In this document: piece after piece, positions 1 to 10,134 of the stretch
How the letters are laid out: the number at the start of each line of letters is the position of its first letter
How positions within the stretch are numbered: position 1 is the stretch's first letter
From: a virus
Reading direction: 5' to 3' (one strand)
Length of the DNA: 32,737 bases
IMG/VR virus record: IMGVR_UViG_3300027771_000055
Location: 1-32,737 of that record
The notes under the pieces: model-generated
The model's database searches: none
Told to the model about the DNA's origin: nothing
The model's input: the letters and a program-made list of their open reading frames with translations, nothing else
Made by a program: the position numbers and the translations under genes

Positions 1-27
1 AAAGCCTGCCTAACAGCGGGCTTTTTT
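1..27 (+). terminator. Intrinsic terminator at left edge
   Basis: A 9-bp stem (1-9 with 16-24, one T-G wobble) closes a 6-nt loop and runs into a T stretch ending at 27. It would end plus-strand transcription from a gene to the left of the window and insulate the giant operon that starts at 112. The A-rich 5' side would also give a short U run on the minus strand, so it could work in both directions. Confidence 0.8.
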
Positions 28-111
28 GTACCTGCAGTAAAACTTTAATAGTAGACTCAAGTAAGCTAAAATGTAACCGTTGCTACAAACTCTCTCCTTC
101 AGGAAAATTAT
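28..111 (+). promoter_or_regulatory. Leader of giant virion operon
   Basis: This 84-nt gap lies between the left terminator and the first giant gene, so it should hold that operon's promoter. I see an AT-rich TAAAAT (68-73) but no convincing -35 box; a phage-specific late promoter is possible. A Shine-Dalgarno AGGA at 101-104 sits 7 nt before the ATG at 112 and supports that start. Confidence 0.35.
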
Positions 112-3100
112 ATGAACGATAACAGCTTTAATAATAACTCTGGCTACTCTAATAGTCCTGATGAAATGTTCAGTATTGGTGCCTCTGCAGACACTTCAGA
201 TAATGCCATGATGGCTAGAAACATGTTCACTACTGATGAAGCTCTAAGTAAGGACGCTAGATTAACTAAAGCCAAAGAGACTAAACTGTATGCTCTAACA
301 AAGTTAAATAACGGTGCTAACTTAGATAATTCCTATACAGAGCTTGAAGATGGTCGTGTAGAAAGCAACAAAAATAAAATATGGAATGACTTATCAGATA
401 ATGAATTTCAAAGTCTGCACGCATACGCACAAGCACAAAAATCATTAAGCCGTAATGGTGATAACACAACAGATGCTGAAGGTAATGCTTTTCTTGGACG
501 TACTAGACGCTTCTATGAATTTGGCAATAAAGTAGATGCCAGTGACGTAGTTAAATTAGGACTAGCTCGTGGTGATGCTCCAGATGCTACTGCAAGATAC
601 TTAGAATACCCTTCTGGTGAGATGGGTGTAAATATTGACAGACTAAACAGTGATGTTTTGTACTCTAATGATGTAGCTACCATGCTAGAAGGTGTTACAC
701 ATGGACGAAGACAAGCACTTTCTAACAGAGTAGTTAAAGATAGATATGCTGACCCATTCACTACAGACTTGCTAGGTGGAGGCTCATCTGAGTACTACAA
801 TAGTAGAGAAGGTGTATTTGGTGCACAAACTGAAGTAGATATGGGTATAGGTGCTAAGTTATTTGAAGAATACATGGCAAAATTACCTGATAAGTACCAA
901 AACTACGCAAGTAGAAGAACTGCCGCAAGTAAGCCACTATCTAAGCCTAACTCATTAGTAAATGCTGCTGCAGGATTTGGTGCAACTTTTGTAAATGAGC
1001 TAATTGTAAACCCATTAGACGCATTAGGTGATGCAACTGGTTTATACGACTTAGGTACTGAAGAAGAAAAAACAGAAAGTACTAATAACTTATTTGGTTA
1101 TGATGACAGAGCTGCAGCTGAATCAATAGAGAAGATTGGTGAACACTGGGATGTTGTCTCAGACAGTAACCAATCAGGCCTTACAAGAGCTAAAGCGGCA
1201 GCTGAAGGTATGTTAGAAGCTTTCACAACACCAGAAATGCTTGGTACCAGTTTAGGTGCATTAATGGCATGGGTTGCCCCTGGTGGAGTACTTGCAAAGA
1301 TTGGTGTAGGTACGAAGTACGCTTTAGGTGTGCAAAAAATAGATGCAGCAGTAAAGGCCGGAGAAATTACCAGAGCTGTAGGAAAAACGCAAAAAGCAAA
1401 AGCATTACTATCAATTGATGGAGCTAAAGCATTTGTCACAGCACAAGCAGGTTTTATTGCGTCATCAGCCGGTAATGTTAATAACCAGTATGAGCAATTT
1501 GTTGAACACAACAATGGTGTAGGTCTTACTGGTGAAGATAAGGCTAAGTGGTTTGCAGGTAGATTTGCAGTACAGATGGTTAATCAAAACCTTGATAAGA
1601 TAGTAGATTTTAACGTAATGAAATCACCTGGTGTGTTTCAAGCGTTAGTTCCTGCCGTTAAAGCCATGACTGAAAAAGAATTTGGTAACGTAGTTAAAAC
1701 TATGGCTAAAGGTGTGGCCAAAACTTCATTATCAGCCGGTTCCGAAGCAGTACAGGAATACACTCAGACAACTATGGAGTTATTCAACTCTAGATTCGGT
1801 TCTGAACAGTTTAAAGACTTAGACACGTTTACTAAGTTTTTATCAGACAGTGGTAACATTCGTGAAGGTGGTATTGCATCACTAGCTGGTGCAGGTGGTT
1901 CAGGACAGTTTGAGTTCGTTGGTGCTTTAGGAAGTGCTGTTAAAGATGTAAAATTTAAAGGTAATGAAGAGTACACTCCAGAGTCAGAAGAAGGCGTTAA
2001 TGAAGTTTCTACAGTAGCTGAAACTCAAAAGTCTTTCGCTTCAGACAATAAACAAAAACACCCTGTTGCTTCATATTATGCAGCACAAGCCAGTAATGAC
2101 ACAGATGCTAAAGCTGAAGCAAAATCATACTCAGATAATGTAAGGGACACCTTACTTGATGGAAGTAGTACTGTATTCCGTTCTGATAAACCTACATCAA
2201 TTGAAGATGTTTCCCGAATGGTTGAAGTAGCTATTTCAGGGAACCCAGAGCAAGATTATACTACGTTAAAAAATGCTATAAAATCTACAATGGAGTCTAG
2301 AGGTGAAACTTTTACTGAAGTAGAAGCTAAACAGCTAGATAATGCACGTAAAAAAGGTGTAATAACTGCTCGTGTTAAAAACATGCTTGAAGTTGCAGAT
2401 GAAGTATCTGCTGGTCTTGGTGGATTCACTACGTACTACGCAGCAGCTAAGGCAGCTGAGAATATTGGAGATGTTAAAGCACAAACAGAAAATATAAGTA
2501 AACTGTCATCTTTCATGCAGTATGAAGGTGAAAAAGCAGCAAGAATTAAGTCTAAACTTGAAGAAGTTGAAGGACTTGTAATGTCTGAAGCACAGGTGCT
2601 AGTAGACAATAAGAAAGCATCAGATATTAATGAAGCTTTACGTATGAAAGGTGTGGAGTACGGAAAGAAAGATGGCAGAGTAACTACTGTTAAAAATGCT
2701 GATAAAGTAGGCGCTAAGACAACTGAAATAAGCCATTACTCAGTAGCACTTAAACTTAGAACACAGGATTCACAGAAACCATTTGCTGGTGATATCTACA
2801 ATTTACTAACAACTATCAACAACGAAGTTGATGAGATGGGTAAAGTATATAGTCAACTGTTCGAAGTCTCACAGGAACAAACTACTACTACACCAGTTGT
2901 TGAAAGTTCTGAAGCTGTTGTAGAGCAAGTTAATAGTGTAACTTTCCCTGATGATGTTCAAGGATGGTTAGACAGTAACACTGAAAATCCTTACGCTAAA
3001 ATGGTAGCTGCACGTACTGCAGATAGTACTATAACTAAAGACCAAGCAAATAAGGCTATAAATAACGTAAGAGGGCGCATAGAAAGAGAAGCAGCTAAAG

Positions 3101-6100
3101 CACCAACTCCTGCACCGGTTAAAGAACCAGAAACTGCTACATCTGCCATTGTTCCTACTACTCCTGACGCTGTAACTGCCGCACGTAATGCTTTAGGTGG
3201 TAAAACTGGTGTATTAGCTGACAAAATGCGTGATGCTGTTGGCAATATATGGAGCAGAATGCAGACAGTAGGTGTTGGTACTAATACTGAAACATTTGAA
3301 GGTATAGTAAAAGAGGAAACAGAGAACCTCGATGAGTTGGCAGTAAAAACACTTAACTCAGTACTAAGCCGTATAAGTAAACTACAAGAACCTACTCCAG
3401 TAGTTGAAGAAGTAGTTGAGCCTACTGCTGTTGAAGGTGAACATACAGATGAATCCCTTGCGGCAATGCTTAGAGAAGCTGATGGTGATTACTCAGATGA
3501 CACCAGTTTCAGTGATGATAGCTTTAGCAACCCTACAGAGTCTAGTCTGGAAGACGAGCTTTCTGCTGCAAACTTTGATAACGAAGCTTTAATGGATGAG
3601 TTTGAAGCATTTACAAATGACAACACAGGTTTTGACGATGAGAATCTAAGTTTTAGTAATGATGATATGGATGACACTTTTATTGACACAGATAAAGTGT
3701 TTGATGGGGTCACATTAGATTTTGAAACGTTCAAGGAATTTAGAAAAAGACCTGAACGCAAAGTGGAAGAAAAACTTGAAGAAGTAGAACGACTACAAAA
3801 TATTAAAGAAGAACTTCAGTCAATAAATGCTGAAATATCAGAGCACAGAGACTACCTTAGAGGTTTACCTGAGTTCAAAAATCAAAAAGAAACACCAGAC
3901 AGTGAGCTTAATCGTCTTATGACTATTAAAAAGCTTATTACTAACGACCTGGAGTCATTTGAAAATAGTACACAAGACCATATCAGTGACAGACTTACTA
4001 TGTTTCGTGATGGCACATTTACTAAAAGTAAACTTACATTGTTTAAGCACTGGGTAGGTAAGAATGTTACTGAGCAGAAATACACGCTAAAAGACATATT
4101 TTCTGGTCACACTGTTACAGGTTTTAATGTGCAGAAAGAAACTAGTGAAAGTGTACTTCCTGAGACAGCTGCTTATGGAGAACGATTAAAGGCTACTGTC
4201 CCTGTTGAAGGCTCAGGGTACTTTAATGGTATAGAACGTAGTATTACAGGATTCTTGCTATACGGTAAAGATGGTGAACTTAACTACAACACAGTTCAAG
4301 CCATGCATGCCTCTGTTAATGACTATGTGCTAAGAAACTCTGAAAACCTTTATGGTGCTACTAGAGACACTGAGGAATACGCTAAAATTTTAGGTGTTAG
4401 TGAAGAGGATATTACACCAGATGACATGATGGCACTTATGCAAGGTGGTGTCACTTTGAGGTTGGCTGCATCAGAGGTAGGTAAAACTATAATAAAGAAC
4501 CTTGGAATCAGGTCTAGTACCATAGCTATACAAAATGCATTAGCTACACATTTAGGTATTGCTGCTATACAAGGCTCAGTTGGGCATGATGGCCATGGTA
4601 TGTATAACGAAGTTCTAACCAGAACAAGAACAGGACAAAAAGCAACAAACATAAATCTTATTAAGGGCGATGACACACTTATGGGTACTCTCGGTACTAT
4701 GAGTGATACTAATAAGTCTATAGAAGAAAGATTGAAGGTTGAGGTAAACACTAAAAAGACTTACAGAAAATCCAAGAAAGCTGAGCCTCGTAAAGTACAG
4801 CTTAGAAACGCTGAGTATCTTAATGCACCTAAAGACCATACAGACGTGGTTAATAGGCTTGAAAATACAGCGTTTAAGTTTAACAGTGGTAAAGACACGT
4901 TATTTGAAATATTTAGTGATGGTAATAACGGTTTAGATAAAGAAGCCTTAATGGATAAGATTATAGGCTCAGAAACTGAAGCAAGAAACAAAGATGATGC
5001 TGACAGCTATGGAGCACAAAGAATAGCGTTAAAACGTAGTCTTGATAACTTCACAGAGTCTGTTGATGATGTAGGTGATGCAGAGATATTTTTTGATTGG
5101 TTCATAGCAAGAAATCACCGTATACATTTAGATAGTAGTGGTATAAACCCTCAAGGAGATAAGCAGATTGCTAGGTGGTTGCTTACTGCCTCAGGAGTGT
5201 CAGTAGATATAAATAAAGACCTTATTGAATCTGTAGTTAATGGTGAACATGAAGGAGACATGTCTCATGAAGTTATGGTTGCTAAGACGTTTGCTTACTC
5301 TATCGTTCAAGCATTCGATGGAGCAGATGACATACCTGGAGTAGATAAAGACACTGAGAGTGTAATACTTGATAAAGCTAAACAACTTCTTGACCGTACA
5401 TACACAGAAGAAGAAATGTTTGGTATGGCCAAGAGTTCTAGATTAGCTCATGTTGGGCATGCAGCACTAGCTATTGCCAACATACGCAAGTTTAAGGACG
5501 ATAAAGGCGTACTTACATCTGATATGGTTATAGAAGTAGACGGATTAACTAATGGTTTTGCTTTTAGAGCAATGCAGTACCCAGTAGGTTCAGCAAAATA
5601 CACCAAGGAGTGGTTAGAAAAAGTAGGTGTAATAGACGCTGAAAATAGTAATGTAGGTACTAAAGATGGTAAACCTTTATCAGAACTAAAAAGTATGAAT
5701 GACGCAAGAACTACCGGTTTAGAAGATGTTTACATATCTACCGGTAAAGTTATGGGTACCAATATTGATGCTGTTAAGTCTGACATAGTAATTAAGTCAA
5801 AAGGTGCTAAATTTGATGAGGAGTCTGAAGCTGAGGTAGAGCAGGCTAAACAAGACATATCATGGATAAACTTGTTCGAAAAACATAAGAAGCTTCCTGA
5901 TTTTTCTGCTGGATTTGATGGTGTTACTAATGAGTCTAAAGATTTACTAAAATTCATAAGAAACCTTATGAAAAACCCTGTAATGATATTTGGTTACGCC
6001 GCTGGTATTAAGAGCATAGTAGCCGGTCTTGTTAATGACCAATTACTAGGTAGAAACTATTTATCTGGTAAAGGTTTGGTTTCCTATTTAACAGCTATAG

Positions 6101-7194
6101 ACCCTGATACAGAAGACTACTATGTACCTGAAGCAGAGTTAAAAAAATTGTTTAAGGTTAAAGGTGAGTCATATCACCAAGCTAGAATAAATCTTATGAA
6201 TGATAGCTTAATGTCTAAGACAGACGGCAGCATTATAGAACTAAGACAGGACTTACAAGCAGCTATTACAGCACTATATGCTGAACCTTTAGAGAATACT
6301 CTTACAGAGTTGTTCAGTGAACAGACAAAGGTAAATGCTGCGCTAATACAAGCTGGTGAGTTCCTATTTAAGTATTTCGATGAAGCTTATCAAAAGCACA
6401 TAGCCAGAAACCCTCATATAACTGAAGAAGGTAAAACTGAGTGGTTAAAGACTTTTGCAACTATTATTCCAGGCATTGCAGGAGCCAGCTCTACAGACCA
6501 GAGAACGAAATTAGCGTTCCTTAAAAATGTTTTAGATAACACAGGTGATGATGTAAGAGTGAAACTACTGGGCAGGGAAGAGCTTAGTGGTAATACAGTA
6601 ACTCGTGGATATGGTGAACCTGGGGTAGGTCCAGCAGTATTGACAATACTATCGTTAGACTCATCTAATTTGGCCATGTCTATTAATGAGTTCTATAAAG
6701 ACAATGACTACGCTGATGTTGTTCCTGTGCATGATGCAATGGTATTCGGAGTAGGTGCTTATGGACTGGCGAAACAGTACAGTAAGGATTTTTATCTTAC
6801 GAATAAGAGATACTCTATAGTTGAAGAGTTTAATAATGCTATAAATGCTATGGAAATCAGACTTGGTGATAATGCAAAAACGTTTAGTATAAAAGGATTT
6901 GATGACGATGTAAGCTTTGCAGCGATGAAGAGTAATTTGCAGACTACAGTGAATACAGTCCGTAAAGGTCGTGAAGAACTGTACGCTAAAAAACTAAATA
7001 TAGGTCAAATGGTACATCTTGAAATGTACACAGCTGACCCTAAACAGGATAAGATAGCAGCCACTGAGTACATAAAAGAACTGTCAGGAAGAATTTCTAA
7101 ACTTATGAAAGACCCTGATTTGAAGAAAGCACTAGGTACAAAATACCGTACTCACAAAAAACATTTAGAAACTATGTTAAAAGGTTGTAAATAA
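112..7194 (+). CDS. N4-type virion RNA polymerase
   Basis: Giant single-subunit DNA-dependent RNA polymerase, probably packaged in the particle and injected to transcribe early genes. The C-terminal half shows the T7-like motifs in order: an INPQG block after R1670 (like T7 FNPQG), motif A with D1810 (DGLTNG), motif B R1950-x3-K1954-x7-Y1962 followed by A-A-G, and motif C H2207-D2208-A. The two catalytic aspartates are 398 residues apart, close to the N4 mini-vRNAP spacing (D559/D951). The first 1000 or so residues contain Gly/Ala-rich hydrophobic stretches (about 280-305, 376-400, 440-460), helical segments, and an acidic linker at about 1098-1205. At 2360 residues it is shorter than N4 gp50 (about 3500). 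The ATG has a good ribosome-binding site. First gene of a three-gene operon; its TAA overlaps the next ATG (TAATG). Catalytic assignment is strong; packaging is inferred from the family. Confidence 0.9.
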   Translation: MNDNSFNNNSGYSNSPDEMFSIGASADTSDNAMMARNMFTTDEALSKDARLTKAKETKLYALTKLNNGANLDNSYTELEDGRVESNKNKIWNDLSDNEFQSLHAYAQAQKSLSRNGDNTTDAEGNAFLGRTRRFYEFGNKVDASDVVKLGLARGDAPDATARYLEYPSGEMGVNIDRLNSDVLYSNDVATMLEGVTHGRRQALSNRVVKDRYADPFTTDLLGGGSSEYYNSREGVFGAQTEVDMGIGAKLFEEYMAKLPDKYQNYASRRTAASKPLSKPNSLVNAAAGFGATFVNELIVNPLDALGDATGLYDLGTEEEKTESTNNLFGYDDRAAAESIEKIGEHWDVVSDSNQSGLTRAKAAAEGMLEAFTTPEMLGTSLGALMAWVAPGGVLAKIGVGTKYALGVQKIDAAVKAGEITRAVGKTQKAKALLSIDGAKAFVTAQAGFIASSAGNVNNQYEQFVEHNNGVGLTGEDKAKWFAGRFAVQMVNQNLDKIVDFNVMKSPGVFQALVPAVKAMTEKEFGNVVKTMAKGVAKTSLSAGSEAVQEYTQTTMELFNSRFGSEQFKDLDTFTKFLSDSGNIREGGIASLAGAGGSGQFEFVGALGSAVKDVKFKGNEEYTPESEEGVNEVSTVAETQKSFASDNKQKHPVASYYAAQASNDTDAKAEAKSYSDNVRDTLLDGSSTVFRSDKPTSIEDVSRMVEVAISGNPEQDYTTLKNAIKSTMESRGETFTEVEAKQLDNARKKGVITARVKNMLEVADEVSAGLGGFTTYYAAAKAAENIGDVKAQTENISKLSSFMQYEGEKAARIKSKLEEVEGLVMSEAQVLVDNKKASDINEALRMKGVEYGKKDGRVTTVKNADKVGAKTTEISHYSVALKLRTQDSQKPFAGDIYNLLTTINNEVDEMGKVYSQLFEVSQEQTTTTPVVESSEAVVEQVNSVTFPDDVQGWLDSNTENPYAKMVAARTADSTITKDQANKAINNVRGRIEREAAKAPTPAPVKEPETATSAIVPTTPDAVTAARNALGGKTGVLADKMRDAVGNIWSRMQTVGVGTNTETFEGIVKEETENLDELAVKTLNSVLSRISKLQEPTPVVEEVVEPTAVEGEHTDESLAAMLREADGDYSDDTSFSDDSFSNPTESSLEDELSAANFDNEALMDEFEAFTNDNTGFDDENLSFSNDDMDDTFIDTDKVFDGVTLDFETFKEFRKRPERKVEEKLEEVERLQNIKEELQSINAEISEHRDYLRGLPEFKNQKETPDSELNRLMTIKKLITNDLESFENSTQDHISDRLTMFRDGTFTKSKLTLFKHWVGKNVTEQKYTLKDIFSGHTVTGFNVQKETSESVLPETAAYGERLKATVPVEGSGYFNGIERSITGFLLYGKDGELNYNTVQAMHASVNDYVLRNSENLYGATRDTEEYAKILGVSEEDITPDDMMALMQGGVTLRLAASEVGKTIIKNLGIRSSTIAIQNALATHLGIAAIQGSVGHDGHGMYNEVLTRTRTGQKATNINLIKGDDTLMGTLGTMSDTNKSIEERLKVEVNTKKTYRKSKKAEPRKVQLRNAEYLNAPKDHTDVVNRLENTAFKFNSGKDTLFEIFSDGNNGLDKEALMDKIIGSETEARNKDDADSYGAQRIALKRSLDNFTESVDDVGDAEIFFDWFIARNHRIHLDSSGINPQGDKQIARWLLTASGVSVDINKDLIESVVNGEHEGDMSHEVMVAKTFAYSIVQAFDGADDIPGVDKDTESVILDKAKQLLDRTYTEEEMFGMAKSSRLAHVGHAALAIANIRKFKDDKGVLTSDMVIEVDGLTNGFAFRAMQYPVGSAKYTKEWLEKVGVIDAENSNVGTKDGKPLSELKSMNDARTTGLEDVYISTGKVMGTNIDAVKSDIVIKSKGAKFDEESEAEVEQAKQDISWINLFEKHKKLPDFSAGFDGVTNESKDLLKFIRNLMKNPVMIFGYAAGIKSIVAGLVNDQLLGRNYLSGKGLVSYLTAIDPDTEDYYVPEAELKKLFKVKGESYHQARINLMNDSLMSKTDGSIIELRQDLQAAITALYAEPLENTLTELFSEQTKVNAALIQAGEFLFKYFDEAYQKHIARNPHITEEGKTEWLKTFATIIPGIAGASSTDQRTKLAFLKNVLDNTGDDVRVKLLGREELSGNTVTRGYGEPGVGPAVLTILSLDSSNLAMSINEFYKDNDYADVVPVHDAMVFGVGAYGLAKQYSKDFYLTNKRYSIVEEFNNAINAMEIRLGDNAKTFSIKGFDDDVSFAAMKSNLQTTVNTVRKGREELYAKKLNIGQMVHLEMYTADPKQDKIAATEYIKELSGRISKLMKDPDLKKALGTKYRTHKKHLETMLKGCK

Positions 7195-10133
7195 TGAAGT
7201 CTTGTAATTTAGTAAGTGCGGTAATCTACTTAGAAAACCTACATAGCCAGCTGTTGACGGAAGGTAATGCAACAGCATCAAATCTTCTTGATAGCGTAGT
7301 TACAGAAATAAAAGAAGCTAGAAGTGACATTGTAAATAATTCTGCACTTGCTGGAGCTGTTCCTGTAAACATATATGATAAGTTTGCTGAAGCATTTAAA
7401 CCTGTAAATGTCGGTACTAATCCAAAGAATAGTCCACCAAAACAGAAGGCAGAACCTACTTATGAAACAGTAGCTGGGTTTACTCTTGGAGAAGTTAAGT
7501 CTGTTGAGATGTCAGAATTACTTGATTTAGTTGGTGAAATATCTGCGTATGCTGATAGTAATAGACCTGATGTTGTAACAAATAGCAGTACTAAAAACTA
7601 CACTGATACCATAACCAGACTACTAAAAGCTTATGTAGGTGATTCTGGTAATCGTGTAAAAGTAAGATTAGTAAGTAATGTTACTGCTACTGAGATTGAC
7701 AACACTACAGGCAAGAAAGTAAGTAGAGAAGCCTTAGGTAAATATAATAATGGTACGGGAATACTTACTTTAGCATTAAACCCTAACAGAGAAAACTTAA
7801 GTAAGGCTTCATTAGCAATAACTACCAGTAAAGTAATACTACACGAGCTTGTGCACGCTATGACAGTTAGTGTATTAAAAGATGATGTAGTGCTTAATAA
7901 CAGGATTGAAAACCTAAGAAAACATGCAGTAGAGATGTATAAAAAAGCTAATGGTAAAGAGCCTAGCTACGCTCCTGGTTCTGATACTTATGGACTTAAA
8001 AACAGTAAAGAGTTTGTAGCCGAAGTAGTTACTGGATACAAATTGCAAAAACTACTGGCTGGTATGTCTCCTACTAGAGCTAAGACTATAATTGAAAGAG
8101 TTAAAGCACTATTCAAAGAAATAATAGCTAAAATTAAGTCAAACATGGGCATAGACCCAGATAGCTACACTCTTCTTGATGAAGCTATAGAAGCTACGGA
8201 CTCCGCCATAAAACGTGGGATTGACCCACTTCTTGGAAGGGAGCAGGAAGTGGTAGATGCTATATTAGATGGCAACAACCTGGATGAACAAAAAGCTACG
8301 TTATCGGCAAGCAGTGGGCAGGAAGTTACAAACACCGTAAATGAGCCTTCTAGGTTATCAGACTCTGAAATCAGTAAAATGGTGCAGGAATCCTTAGATA
8401 CATCCAAAGAGCTGTTAGCCAGAACAGACATAGTTATGGCTGAAGCAAAGGTTGCAAGGGATGAAGCCGCTAAACTTATTGCAGCACCACTAGCAGATAA
8501 TAGCAATAGCATTAGTGATGAAGGTTATAGATTTACCAAAGACGGTGAAGAATTAACTACGAATGAAGGTCAGACTATAGCCATAGATGCCATGAAAGAG
8601 TGGTATAAAGCAGATGATAAGACTAAGCCTCATTTCTTGTTACAAGGTAGAGGTGGAACAGGTAAAACTACTGTTATAAACGTTCTTATGGATGAGTTGA
8701 ATGTTAAGACAAAAGACATAATGTTTGCTACACCTACTCACAAAGCTTTAAAAGTTATTAAAGAAAGTAACAGAGGTAACAAGTACAGAGCAAGTAAGTA
8801 CAAGACATTAGCATCATTACTAGAAGTAAAACCGAAACAGGACAAACGAGGTAACATTGTAACTTTTGAAAAAGAGTGGGATGCAGATGATGTTGTTATG
8901 CCTAAGGTACTTGTTGTTGATGAGGCATCAATGGTTCATAGTATGAACTACGATATGTTAATTGAAGAAGCTGCAATGGCAGGTACGAGAATTGTGTTTA
9001 TGGGTGACCATGCACAATTAGCACCTGTAAAAGACGCAAGAGCAAGAGTGAAATCTGTGGTATTTGGTGAATTAGATAACTCTACAGTTCACCTAAATCA
9101 GCTTATGAGACAGGCTGAAGGTTCACCTATTATATTGTTTACAGATGCTCTTATAAACATAGTTAATGCTGTAGAAACTATGACTGAAGAAGGTGAGTTT
9201 TCTGCTGTGGAAGCAAATCAACGACTTAGAGCAACTACTTTTGATAGTAGTATGTTTACAAGAATTGATGAAGAAACAGGTGAAGGTGTAGCTCTTACTA
9301 CTGAGGCATTCGATGAAATATTCCCGCAGTTTATGCGTGACTATGAAGCTGACCCTGTTAACACTAAATACATCCATTTCAATAACCATGTGCATGATGA
9401 CACCGTAGCTATAACTGCAAGAATAAGAGAAAAATTATTTGGTGATAGAGCTTTATCTGAACCTTATATTAAAGGTGAACCATTAATATTAAACGCTCCT
9501 ACGTCACAGATGTCTAAACCTCCTGGAGATATATCTAGGATGGAGACTTTAGATAATGGTGAAGAGTTCACAGTAATAGACTACGAGATAGACAATAATA
9601 CCCACGTAGATTACTTTATAGGTAGAACTAAAAGAACTACTGTTGGCGCTATACCTATGTATAAGATACGTGCTGAAGACACTATAAACGGTGCTACTGT
9701 TACTTTCTTAAAACCTGTAAATAATGCAGATGTAGAAAGACTTATTGACGAAGAATCTAAAGTAATGCCTAAAGGAAAAGAATTTCATGCAGGAAGAGTT
9801 AGAGCATTTCTAGCAACCGGTCTTGGACTTGGTTATGTAATAAATGGCCACAAATCACAAGGAAGTACATACAATACTGTCTACATGGATATAGGTAATA
9901 TTATAGGACAATATGACGATTATGTTTCTGCTAATGATAAAATAAAATCAGCGTATGTTGGAGGTTCTAGGCCCAGAAAACGTTTAGTGGTTATAGACAA
10001 TCGTACTAATAATAGTACAATAATAAACAGTAAAAAATTACCAATCACAAATAGTGTTTTCGCAAACGTAAATACAGTTGAAGCTACCAAAATGGCTGAA
10101 GATATAACAGATTGTAAAGGAACAGGGGTATAG
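7194..10133 (+). CDS. Zincin-like peptidase / SF1 helicase fusion
   Basis: Two-domain giant protein of 979 residues. The N-terminal part has a zinc-metallopeptidase signature H217-E-L-V-H221 followed by a likely third ligand in E273-F-V-A-E277. The C-terminal part is a RecD/Dda-type superfamily 1 DNA helicase: Walker A GRGGTGKT (485-492, K491), Walker B VLVVDEAS (D576/E577), and a late motif GHKSQGST starting at 885 that is typical of the RecD/TraI C-terminal fold. The mix matches the polyvalent proteins of phages and conjugative elements, which enter the host with the DNA. It starts inside the stop of the polymerase gene (TAATG), so it is probably translationally coupled and made with it. 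Whether it is packaged, and whether the peptidase is active, cannot be seen. The helicase call is firm; the peptidase call rests on motif spacing. Confidence 0.82.
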   Translation: MKSCNLVSAVIYLENLHSQLLTEGNATASNLLDSVVTEIKEARSDIVNNSALAGAVPVNIYDKFAEAFKPVNVGTNPKNSPPKQKAEPTYETVAGFTLGEVKSVEMSELLDLVGEISAYADSNRPDVVTNSSTKNYTDTITRLLKAYVGDSGNRVKVRLVSNVTATEIDNTTGKKVSREALGKYNNGTGILTLALNPNRENLSKASLAITTSKVILHELVHAMTVSVLKDDVVLNNRIENLRKHAVEMYKKANGKEPSYAPGSDTYGLKNSKEFVAEVVTGYKLQKLLAGMSPTRAKTIIERVKALFKEIIAKIKSNMGIDPDSYTLLDEAIEATDSAIKRGIDPLLGREQEVVDAILDGNNLDEQKATLSASSGQEVTNTVNEPSRLSDSEISKMVQESLDTSKELLARTDIVMAEAKVARDEAAKLIAAPLADNSNSISDEGYRFTKDGEELTTNEGQTIAIDAMKEWYKADDKTKPHFLLQGRGGTGKTTVINVLMDELNVKTKDIMFATPTHKALKVIKESNRGNKYRASKYKTLASLLEVKPKQDKRGNIVTFEKEWDADDVVMPKVLVVDEASMVHSMNYDMLIEEAAMAGTRIVFMGDHAQLAPVKDARARVKSVVFGELDNSTVHLNQLMRQAEGSPIILFTDALINIVNAVETMTEEGEFSAVEANQRLRATTFDSSMFTRIDEETGEGVALTTEAFDEIFPQFMRDYEADPVNTKYIHFNNHVHDDTVAITARIREKLFGDRALSEPYIKGEPLILNAPTSQMSKPPGDISRMETLDNGEEFTVIDYEIDNNTHVDYFIGRTKRTTVGAIPMYKIRAEDTINGATVTFLKPVNNADVERLIDEESKVMPKGKEFHAGRVRAFLATGLGLGYVINGHKSQGSTYNTVYMDIGNIIGQYDDYVSANDKIKSAYVGGSRPRKRLVVIDNRTNNSTIINSKKLPITNSVFANVNTVEATKMAEDITDCKGTGV

Positions 10134-10134
10134 A

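Noticed and set aside
4350-4991. Several overlapping minus-strand frames under the virion RNA polymerase gene
   Set aside because: They overlap each other in different frames, lack ribosome sites, and lie under a long continuous gene with clear catalytic motifs.
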